DNA of 64,000 bases from Microbacterium sp. SSM24 (GTDB taxonomy: Bacteria > Actinomycetota > Actinomycetes > Actinomycetales > Microbacteriaceae). Within the stretch, counting starts at the first letter, position 1. Every line of letters starts with the position of its first letter. The stretch is from positions 1,922,001-1,986,000 of the forward strand of contig NZ_JAPDNQ010000001.1 in assembly GCF_025989145.1 (NCBI RefSeq), read 5' to 3'. The notes beneath the pieces were generated by a model that was given only the letters and a program-made list of their open reading frames with translations, did no database searches and had not been told where the DNA came from. Shown piece by piece: positions 43,918 through 50,884 of this stretch. Both the position numbers and the translations under genes were made by a program.

Positions 43918-44100
43918 GTGAAGAAGACCAGTGTGTGGACCATCGTCGGAGTCATCGTCGCGATCATCATCGCGTGGGTGCTCGTCGACGTGCTGTTCTC
44001 GCTGCTGTGGTTCATCGGCAAGCTCGTCGTGGTCGCAGTCGTCGCCGCGATCGTGTTCTTCGTGCTCCGAGCGCTGTTCTCCCGATCGAGCGCCGAATGA
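43918..44100 (+). CDS. Small membrane protein
   Basis: A 60-residue protein with two closely spaced helices (TIVGVIVAIIIAWVLVDVLF and KLVVVAVVAAIVFFVLRALF) and a short basic tail. GTG 43918 lies exactly 6 bases after TAGGCT, so it is leaderless. Common orphan type in actinobacteria; function unknown. Convergent with the nucleosidase gene by 4 bases. Confidence 0.7.
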   Translation: MKKTSVWTIVGVIVAIIIAWVLVDVLFSLLWFIGKLVVVAVVAAIVFFVLRALFSRSSAE

Positions 44101-44104
44101 CCCG

Positions 44105-44662
44105 CTACACGCCGTAGTCGGTGCGGATGCGATCGCGCAGCTGGTGGCTGCACGCCGTGACGGTCGCGCGCCAGTCGGTGATCGCGTTGTCCTGAGCGCG
44201 GTCCGAGACGGCCTTGAGCACCCGGATCGGCACGCCGAACTGCTCGGCGACCCACACGTAGGCGTACGTCTCCATGTCGACGAGCCCCGCGCCGAGCGGA
44301 CGGATGACCGAGACGGCCTCGGCGTCGTCGACGAAGTGGTCGCCGGTGGCGATCGTCACGCCCTCGCGTCCGAGCTCGACACGGGTCGGCAGCGACACGT
44401 GCTGACCGACGATGCCGTCGATGTCGGTCACGTCGTGCTGGATGGCGGCATCGACGTCGTACACGTCGGCATCGAGTCGCGCATCGATCGCACCCGCGGT
44501 TCCGACGACGACGATCTCGTCGTAGTCACCCGCATCCAGCGCCCGTGTGAGGGCGTAGGTGGCCTGCAGTTTGCCCGGACCGGTGACGAGCCGGTCGAAG
44601 CCGGGGAGGTCGGTCGGGAAGGCGACGAGTTCGGCTTCGAGGGCCGCGACGAGGAGCTTCAC
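44105..44662 (-). CDS. 5'-methylthioadenosine/S-adenosylhomocysteine nucleosidase-like protein
   Basis: A 185-residue nucleoside phosphorylase/nucleosidase family protein. It begins KLLVAALEAEL, and carries GTAGAID, then GLVDMETYAYVWVAEQFGVP (ligand Glu) and KAVSDRAQD (catalytic Asp). It is shorter than the usual 230-residue MTA/SAH nucleosidase, so the exact substrate is uncertain. GTG 44662 is 6 bases after GAGAAT and also follows GGAGGG. Confidence 0.82.
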   Translation of the reverse strand: MKLLVAALEAELVAFPTDLPGFDRLVTGPGKLQATYALTRALDAGDYDEIVVVGTAGAIDARLDADVYDVDAAIQHDVTDIDGIVGQHVSLPTRVELGREGVTIATGDHFVDDAEAVSVIRPLGAGLVDMETYAYVWVAEQFGVPIRVLKAVSDRAQDNAITDWRATVTACSHQLRDRIRTDYGV

Positions 44663-44708
44663 CCCTCCATTCTCCCCGCCGGCGGCTGAACGCGGGCCCC
44701 ACGCCGCC

Positions 44709-46190
44709 TCAGCGGAGCGAAAGCGGCCCGAGCACCTCACGGCGCCGGTCCCGGATCCACCGGTCGTGCGTGCGGCGGAACTCGGCGCGGGTGCTGAAGC
44801 GGTAGCGGTAGGCGACAGCGCGAACCCACCGCGGCCGCGTGCCCTCGAACGGATCCCGTGCGAGCAGGCGCAGGGTCGCGGCATCCGCCTGCAGCAGCCG
44901 CACCAGGAAGACGGTGAACCAGTCATCGAGGGAGCGTCCGAGGGGGAGGAACCACATCAGCCAGTCCAGGCGGAGGTGGTACGGCGCGAACTGCCGGGGG
45001 ATGCTGCGCACCTGGCCCGGTTTGCCCTTGAAGTCGTACTCGCGCCAGGTGGCGGCATCCGGATCCTCGTCCGTCGTGCCCTCGACGACGATCTCGATGC
45101 GCTCCTTCGTCACCGTGCCGAACGCGCCGTACGCGTTGGCGAGCTGCCAGCGGTTGAAGCTCGCGTTCATGAGCTGTCGATGGGCGAAGAGGTTCCGCAG
45201 CGGCGCCCAGCTCAGCACCACGTACAGCGCGGCGACGGCGCACGTGGCGACGAGCCAGGGCAGCGGCATCCCGTCGACGACCGACGGCAGGTGGCTCGCC
45301 GGCTCGCTCGACGGGGACCTGACGCCGGGGAGCCCGACCGCCGAGAACGCGAGCACGACCGTCGCCCAGTTGAGCCACGCGAAGTTGCCCGTCACGATGA
45401 GCCACAGCTGCGTCGCGATCACCACCGCCGCGGCTGCCGCTCCCACGATCGCCGGCCAGGGTCCCGGGACGAAAAGGCCGAGCAGGGGTGCGAACAGGAA
45501 CCACGGCACCACGAGCTGCGCGAAGTGGTTGGCGAGCACCTCGCCCCGATGGAACCAGCGCGGGAGCAGGTGCGCCTGCCGGCTGAGCGGACCCGGCATC
45601 GGCTGCGTCTCGTGGTGGTAGGTGAGGGCGGTGAGGTCTCTCCACTCGCGGCCACCCCGGATCTTGATCATTCCCGCGCCGAACTCGAGCCGGAACACGA
45701 GCCACCAGAACAGCACGATCACGGCGGTGGCTGGGGGCTCGGCATCCGAACCGAGGAACGCGGCGAGGAAGCCCGCCTCCAGCAGCAGCATCTCCCACCC
45801 GAACGCGTAGAACGTCTGGCCGATGCTCACGATCGACATGTAGCCCAGCCACAGCGCGAGGAAGCACGCCATCGGCACCCAGGGGGACAGGAGCTGCGGG
45901 ATGCCGCACACCAGCGTCGCCGCGAGCACGATGCCCGCCACGCACAGCCCGATGAGGCGCCGGTCGGAGTACCGGACATGGCGGAAGAGGGTGGGACGGA
46001 GCATCCGGCGTCCGCGCGGGGAGGTGCGCACCCACTCGAGCAGCTCGGGTGCGGGGAGCAGGCCGCGCTCGCCGAGGAGGGGGCGGAACTGGTTCAGCGT
46101 CGACGCGAAGGCGACGACGTACAGCAGGGCGATCCCGCGCTGCAGCACCTGCCGCGCGAACTCGAAGTCGACCGCTGCGAAGCCGTCCAC
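44709..46190 (-). CDS. Lipase maturation factor-family membrane protein
   Basis: A 493-residue polytopic membrane protein of the LMF1-like family. The family core WWLVFRLEFGAGMIKIRGG, REWRDLTALTYHHETQPMPG is intact, and the C-terminal domain holds EYDFKGKPG, RQFAPYHLRLDWLMWF. About eight to ten helices are visible. Eukaryotic homologues fold lipases in the ER; the bacterial role is unproven. GTG 46190 is exactly 6 bases after GAGGAT. Confidence 0.9.
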   Translation of the reverse strand: MDGFAAVDFEFARQVLQRGIALLYVVAFASTLNQFRPLLGERGLLPAPELLEWVRTSPRGRRMLRPTLFRHVRYSDRRLIGLCVAGIVLAATLVCGIPQLLSPWVPMACFLALWLGYMSIVSIGQTFYAFGWEMLLLEAGFLAAFLGSDAEPPATAVIVLFWWLVFRLEFGAGMIKIRGGREWRDLTALTYHHETQPMPGPLSRQAHLLPRWFHRGEVLANHFAQLVVPWFLFAPLLGLFVPGPWPAIVGAAAAAVVIATQLWLIVTGNFAWLNWATVVLAFSAVGLPGVRSPSSEPASHLPSVVDGMPLPWLVATCAVAALYVVLSWAPLRNLFAHRQLMNASFNRWQLANAYGAFGTVTKERIEIVVEGTTDEDPDAATWREYDFKGKPGQVRSIPRQFAPYHLRLDWLMWFLPLGRSLDDWFTVFLVRLLQADAATLRLLARDPFEGTRPRWVRAVAYRYRFSTRAEFRRTHDRWIRDRRREVLGPLSLR

Positions 46191-46261
46191 GCGCTCATCC
46201 TCGCACCGCGCTCGGCGCCGGGACTACCGGGTTGCGCCGCGGGTGCGCCGCGGGCAGCCCC

Positions 46262-46360
46262 GGCGCATAACTCCTGCAACATCGGCGCCGGCGGGTTCGG
46301 AGTGGCCGAGAATCCGCGAAACCCCCGGCGATCGAGCCCGAACTGCAGGAGTTATGCGCC
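46262..46360. repeat. 100-bp palindromic element, copy C (99 bp)
   Basis: GGCGCATAACTCCTGCA (46262-46278) with its complement (46344-46360). The inside is nearly identical to copy D but unlike A and B. Confidence 0.9.
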
Positions 46361-46413
46361 CGGACTAACGGGTTGCCTCGAGGGTGCGCCGCGGGTGCGC
46401 CGCGGGCAGCCCC

Positions 46414-46512
46414 GGCGCATAACTCCTGCAGAATCGGCGCCGGCGCGTTCGGAGTGGCCGAGAATCCGCGAAACCCCCGGCGAACGAGCCCGAACTGCAG
46501 GAGTTATGCGCC
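46414..46512. repeat. 100-bp palindromic element, copy D (99 bp)
   Basis: Arms 46414-46430 and 46496-46512. Together with copy C and its GC-rich flank (GGTGCGCCGCGGG) it makes a tandem duplication with a 152-bp period, 46216-46512. Located between the divergent LMF-like and 46604 genes. Confidence 0.9.
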
Positions 46513-46603
46513 CGGCGCCGGCGGAGCGGGCGTGGCGGACTTCCGCACCGTGCCCCGCCCCGGCAGGATGAGAGCGCGGAGTGGCCGCAGGAAGAGGTGC
46601 ACC

Positions 46604-47182
46604 ATGCAATCCGTTCTGCTCGACACCCCCTCGGGGATCACCGCTCGGCTCGGCTGGGATCCGAAGATGCCGGAGCACGATCGCAAGCGCGCGCTCGCCC
46701 GCGAGATCGTGGCGTCCCAGCTCGGGGTCGAGGAGAAGGCCGTGCGCATCGAGCGCGAGGCGCCGGGGCAGTTCGGCTTCCACACTCAGCTCATCGCCGA
46801 GGTCGACGGGCAGGAGGTGCCGCTCGGCATCCGCAACGCCAACTTCCGCGCGGCGACCGTGGTCGCGGTGGCCGACCCCGCGGTTCCGCTCGGGCTGGAC
46901 CTGCGTGACGCCCACCCCGACGAGCCGACCCTGCACCAGATGAAGCGGCACTCCCATCTGCTCGAAGAGGCCGACCTCGGCAAGCTCGTCGCGCACTGGA
47001 CGCGCGTGCAGGCCGTCCGCGATGCGGATGGGCGAGGCGCGCGGGTCGCGGCCGATCACGTGCGCCTCGACAGCCCGCTGACGAAGGGCTGGATTCCCGA
47101 CCGCCGCGTGTACTACCAGCTCGCCGATCTCTCGCGCGACAGCTGGGTGATCACGCTCGCGTACGGCGCCGCGCCCGCGTGA
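46604..47182 (+). CDS. Phosphopantetheinyl transferase-like protein, degenerate
   Basis: A 192-residue protein faintly like Sfp-type 4'-phosphopantetheinyl transferases: PLGLDLRDAHPDEPTLHQMK resembles the VGVDIE strand, and HWTRVQAVRDADGRG the W-x-x-K-E-A-x-x-K-a-x-G motif. The catalytic Glu of KEA is replaced (RVQAV), so it may be inactive or misassigned. GAAGAGGTG precedes ATG 46604. Transcription starts beyond a double palindrome, without a visible partner gene. Confidence 0.5.
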   Translation: MQSVLLDTPSGITARLGWDPKMPEHDRKRALAREIVASQLGVEEKAVRIEREAPGQFGFHTQLIAEVDGQEVPLGIRNANFRAATVVAVADPAVPLGLDLRDAHPDEPTLHQMKRHSHLLEEADLGKLVAHWTRVQAVRDADGRGARVAADHVRLDSPLTKGWIPDRRVYYQLADLSRDSWVITLAYGAAPA

Positions 47183-47200
47183 GCCGGGCGCCGCGGGGCA

Positions 47201-49255
47201 TCACTCCTCGACGAGCTCGGGAAGTGCGGCCTTGAGCTCTGCGATCCACGCATTCACGTTGCCGTCGGAGGGTGCCCGCCAGTCTCCGCGCGGAGACAAT
47301 GAGCCGGTCGGCGACACCTTCGGTCCGTTGGGGATCGCGGATCGCTTGAACTGCGCGAAGGCGAAGTAGCGCCGCAGGAACACCTGCAGCCACTTCACGA
47401 CGGTCGGCAGGTCGTAGGCGTAGCGATCCTCGTCGGGGAATCCGGGAGGCCACGCACCGGCATCCTTGTCGCCCCAGGCCTTCGCCGCGAGGAAGGCGAT
47501 CTTCGAGGGCCGGAACCCGTACCGCAGGATGTGGTGCAGCGCGAAGTCGTGCAGCGCGTAGGGGCCGATGCGGTCCTCGGTCGACTGCAGCTTGCCGTCC
47601 TGTCCGGCGGGTACGAGCTCAGGGCTGATCTCGGTGTCGAGCACCGACTGCAGCACGGCCGCCTCGCTGTCGTCGACGCCCTCGCGGTTCGCGATGACCC
47701 ACCGGATCACGTGCTGGATGAGCGTCTTCGGCACGCCCGCGTTGACGGCGTAGTGACTCATCTGGTCGCCGACGCCGTACGTCGCCCAGCCGAGTGCGAG
47801 CTCCGACAGATCGGACGTGCCGATGACCATGCCGCCGTGCTGGTTGGCGAGGCGGAACAGGAAATCGGTGCGGATGCCGGCCTGCACGTTCTCGAAGGTG
47901 ATGTCGTGCACCGGCTCGCCGTCGGCGAAGGGATGCCCGATGCCCTCGAGGATCTCGGTGGCAGCCGGCCGGATGTCGATCGTCTCGATCGACGCGCCGA
48001 CCGACTCCGCCAGGGCGATCGCGTTCGACTTCGTGTGGTCGCTCGTCGCGAACCCGGGCATCGTGTACGCCAGGATGTCGGCACGCGGCCGGCCCATGCG
48101 GTCCATCGCCCGCGCGATGACGAGCAGGGCGTGCGTCGAGTCGAGTCCGCCGCTGACGCCGATGACGGGCTTCGGCCGGCCGATCGCCTCCATGCGCTGG
48201 ACGAGTCCGGAGACCTGGATGTTGAAGGCCTCGTAGCAGTCCTGCGCGAGGCGCGCGGGGTCGTCCGGCACGAACGGGAACCGGTCGAGCGTGCGTCGCA
48301 AGCCGATGTCGGCGGCGGGCGGGTCGAGCTCGAAATGCACCACCCGGAAGCGCGGATCGTACGTGCGGCGGTTGTCGTCGAACGTGCCCTGGCGCAGGCG
48401 GTCCTGCCGGAGACGGTCGAGGTCGACGTCGGCCACCGATCGGCGCGGGCCGTCGGGGAAGCGCTCCGTCTCGGCGAGCAGCGCGCCGCCCTCGTAGATC
48501 ATGGTCTGCCCGTCCCACGACAGGTCGTTCGTCGACTCGCCCATTCCGGCAGCGGCATAAGCGTATGCGGCGAGGCAGCGGAGCGATTGGGACTGGCAGA
48601 GATCCTTGCGGTCCTCGGCCCGGGCGATCGTGATCGGGCTGCCGCTGAGGTTGAGCAGGACCGTGGCTCCGGCGAGAGCGGCTCCCGCCGAGGGCGGGAT
48701 CGGCACCCATACGTCTTCGCACACCTCGGCGTGCACGACGAGGCCGGGGACGTCGAGGGCCTCGAACAGCAGGTCGGGACCGAACGGCGCCTCGAGCTCG
48801 CCGACGCGGATGTCCTCGCCCACCTGGTCGTCACCCGGTGCGTACCAGCGCCGCTCGTAGAACTCGCGATAGGTCGGCAGGTAGGACTTGGGTGCGACGC
48901 CGAGCAGCTCGCCGCGGTGGATGACGACGGCGCAGTTGTAGAGGCGGTTGCGGTGTCGCAGCGGCGCGCCGATCACGATCACGGGGAACAGATCGGCGGA
49001 TGCTGCGACCAGCCGCTCGACCGCACCTTCGACGGCGTCGAGCACGGCATCCTGCATCACCAGGTCCTCGATGGAGTACCCGGTGAGGCAGAGTTCGGGG
49101 AAGAGCGCGATCGCGACCGAGTCGGCGTCGCACTCGCGCACCGTCGCGAGGACCGCGTCGGCGTTCGCGGCGGGATCGGCGATCGCGACCGGGATGGTGC
49201 AGGCCGCGATGCGGGCGAACCCGTGCCGGTACGCGCTCTCGAAGGGGAGGCTCAT
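47201..49255 (-). CDS. nadE: Glutamine-dependent NAD+ synthetase
   Basis: A 684-residue enzyme that amidates nicotinic acid adenine dinucleotide to NAD+. The N-terminal nitrilase-fold glutaminase has the Glu54-Lys123-Cys179 triad (FPELCLTGY, APKSYLPTYREFYE, HAEVCEDVW). The C-terminal synthetase domain has the ATP loop SGGLDSTHALLV near 366-377. Full-length for the glutamine-using type. ATG 49255 is 6 bases after CAGACT. Upstream 49256-49487 holds a 10-bp hairpin (49302-49335) and two GTCACGTG copies, no gene. Confidence 0.96.
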   Translation of the reverse strand: MSLPFESAYRHGFARIAACTIPVAIADPAANADAVLATVRECDADSVAIALFPELCLTGYSIEDLVMQDAVLDAVEGAVERLVAASADLFPVIVIGAPLRHRNRLYNCAVVIHRGELLGVAPKSYLPTYREFYERRWYAPGDDQVGEDIRVGELEAPFGPDLLFEALDVPGLVVHAEVCEDVWVPIPPSAGAALAGATVLLNLSGSPITIARAEDRKDLCQSQSLRCLAAYAYAAAGMGESTNDLSWDGQTMIYEGGALLAETERFPDGPRRSVADVDLDRLRQDRLRQGTFDDNRRTYDPRFRVVHFELDPPAADIGLRRTLDRFPFVPDDPARLAQDCYEAFNIQVSGLVQRMEAIGRPKPVIGVSGGLDSTHALLVIARAMDRMGRPRADILAYTMPGFATSDHTKSNAIALAESVGASIETIDIRPAATEILEGIGHPFADGEPVHDITFENVQAGIRTDFLFRLANQHGGMVIGTSDLSELALGWATYGVGDQMSHYAVNAGVPKTLIQHVIRWVIANREGVDDSEAAVLQSVLDTEISPELVPAGQDGKLQSTEDRIGPYALHDFALHHILRYGFRPSKIAFLAAKAWGDKDAGAWPPGFPDEDRYAYDLPTVVKWLQVFLRRYFAFAQFKRSAIPNGPKVSPTGSLSPRGDWRAPSDGNVNAWIAELKAALPELVEE

Positions 49256-49487
49256 GCGCCCAGTCTGGCAGGAGCGGCGGATCGGGGGCGAGCGCGCCGT
49301 GAGCCCGCCCCGACCGGGAGAGGCAGGGGCGGGCTGCGCATCTGGAGCCTCGTGTCACGTGCCACCCGTATGCCAGCTCAGAGGACTCGTTCGGTCACCC
49401 TCGCCAGCGCACCCGTACGTCACGTGCCGCCAGCACGACACCGATGACCCACACGACGCTCGAGTTCTCTTCGCAGACGGGGTGTAC

Positions 49488-49522
49488 GGCGGTGTCGGAT
49501 GCCGCGGTTAGTGTCGTGGGGA
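49488..49522. repeat. 35-bp direct repeat, left copy
   Basis: Identical to 50838-50872 except one base (GTGTCGTGGGG here, GTGTCATGGGG on the right). The repeat contains GGATGCCGCGGTTAGTGTC. The two copies enclose the lower-GC segment with the secreted-protein and small membrane-protein genes, 1350 bp apart. Confidence 0.85.
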
Positions 49523-49531
49523 CCGTGCTCG

Positions 49532-49575
49532 CAGCCAGGTCCTGCGGAGCCGCACACGATCCGCGAACCTGGCTG
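49532..49575 (-). terminator. Terminator-like hairpin after the small membrane protein gene
   Basis: CAGCCAGGT (49532-49540) and ACCTGGCTG (49567-49575) pair perfectly, 13 bases beyond the stop of the minus-strand gene at 49589. The loop itself contains a second short stem. No U-run. Confidence 0.55.
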
Positions 49576-49588
49576 AGGAGCAGCCGGG

Positions 49589-49822
49589 CTAGCGGTGGGT
49601 ATGCGCGAACGCGCGTTCCAGCGCCCGGGAGTACGACACCTCAACCAGATAGCTGGCTGTCACGAAGAGCAGCATGACCGCGCCCGTGACAGCACCGAGC
49701 ACTGCAGTGTCGTTCCAAAACAAGACTGTCGCTACGAGAAGCAGCGCTAGTCCCACGGTGCGGATGACGAACATGCTCCGCCTCTTCCGAGCCAACGGCG
49801 TTCGTTTTGATGAGTTCCTCAT
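49589..49822 (-). CDS. Small membrane protein (possible immunity protein)
   Basis: A 77-residue protein with a basic N-terminus (RNSSKRTPLARKRRS) and two helices (VIRTVGLALLLVATVLFW; TAVLGAVTGAVMLLFVTASY), then a polar tail. ATG 49822 is set by AGAGGTG six bases upstream; longer in-frame starts would overlap the upstream gene. It directly follows a secreted protein gene (17-base gap), the placement and shape of a bacteriocin immunity protein. That function is inference. Confidence 0.65.
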   Translation of the reverse strand: MRNSSKRTPLARKRRSMFVIRTVGLALLLVATVLFWNDTAVLGAVTGAVMLLFVTASYLVEVSYSRALERAFAHTHR

Positions 49823-49839
49823 GGGTTCACCTCTTTCCG

Positions 49840-50715
49840 CTACGGTCCTGTGCACCAGACGTGGCCAGCCCACGTCCAGTAGATCCAAATGCCTCTGCCT
49901 GCTTGGTTGCAGATACCCAAGCCTGCCGAGACGATGGCGGCAGGCGGCACGGCGATGAACCCGGCCAACATCACGGCGACCTGCTGCACGCTCACCGCTT
50001 TGGCGGGAACCCAGGTCTTGCCGCCCCACCAATACGTGTAAGTGGGATCGGCGACGATCGGGTACTCGTAATCACCAGTCGTGTGGTCTACGACCTGAAC
50101 AAGTTCTGTTCCCTTCACTTCGTAGTGAGTGGGCACCGCGGACCCGGCTGCATCGACCGCCCACGGTGCGGTCGTGATGATCAGTGGGACTCCGGCTGCA
50201 TCCTGGACCATTGCTGAACCGTCCGAGCCCAACGAGACAGATCCGCCGCCGGGGATGCTCAGCGGGTAAGCGAACGACGTCGATGCATCCTCGGATGCGA
50301 TCGTCGTGAGGATTTGAACTCCGTCATTGAGCGGTACGACCGTGGTGGCGGCGGCGTCCCGACTTGGGTAGGCGACGACACCGGACTCCAGGGTTACAGC
50401 AGGCGATGCTGCTCCAGCCGCGGGCAATCCGATCGAGATTGACGTCGAACCCATCATGAGCCGGACATCGTCCTCGGGTTCGCGCGGGATGCTTGTCTGG
50501 GTTCCAGCGCCGGTGACTACGGCGGCGGATGCCGACGTCGTGGACGACTCTGCGGCACTCTCGACGAGACTCGCCTCCACGTTCGACAGAGCTTCTGCGA
50601 CCTCCGTGGCCGAGACCGTGTCTGCCTCCGTCGCGTGGGCTGGACCGGTCGACGTGAATGTCAGCAGCGCGGAGATCGCGAGTGCGCCGACGAGTAGCTT
50701 CGATTTCATCTTCAT
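49840..50715 (-). CDS. Secreted protein with YPIVADP motif, bacteriocin-precursor-like
   Basis: A 291-residue secreted protein; the signal peptide ends near TGPAHA (28). A Ser/Ala-rich pro-region and a beta domain lead to HTTGDYEYPIVADPT (211-225). After that a C-terminal segment of about 67 residues is Trp/Gly-rich (YWWGGKTWVPAKAV), hydrophobic in the middle, with two cysteines C269 and C288 (ICNQAGRGIWIYWTW, VWCTGP). That design suggests a maturing peptide released after the motif. Its GC content is near 57%, below the flanks. Family function unknown. Confidence 0.75.
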   Translation of the reverse strand: MKMKSKLLVGALAISALLTFTSTGPAHATEADTVSATEVAEALSNVEASLVESAAESSTTSASAAVVTGAGTQTSIPREPEDDVRLMMGSTSISIGLPAAGAASPAVTLESGVVAYPSRDAAATTVVPLNDGVQILTTIASEDASTSFAYPLSIPGGGSVSLGSDGSAMVQDAAGVPLIITTAPWAVDAAGSAVPTHYEVKGTELVQVVDHTTGDYEYPIVADPTYTYWWGGKTWVPAKAVSVQQVAVMLAGFIAVPPAAIVSAGLGICNQAGRGIWIYWTWAGHVWCTGP

Positions 50716-50837
50716 CCCTCTCCATTCTCATCAGTCACGGCAATAGCCGCCATATCTTTCCTTCATCTATAGAGACTCGCTAGCGCGGCATTTATGTCGC
50801 GGGCTTTGTCCCCTCTTCGGCGGACAACACCCCGTCA

Positions 50838-50872
50838 GGCGGTGTCGGATGCCGCGGTTAGTGTCATGGGGA
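50838..50872. repeat. 35-bp direct repeat, right copy
   Basis: Matches 49488-49522 at 34 of 35 positions. It forms the promoter-proximal region of the helicase gene, which starts 13 bases later. The left copy thus looks like a duplicate of this promoter region left by an insertion. Confidence 0.85.
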
Positions 50873-50884
50873 AGGAAGGCGGGC

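Noticed and set aside
49302..49335. Hairpin AGCCCGCCCC / GGGGCGGGCT as a terminator
   Set aside because: No gene ends next to it on either strand; it lies upstream of nadE in the divergent region, so it may be a relic or structural feature.
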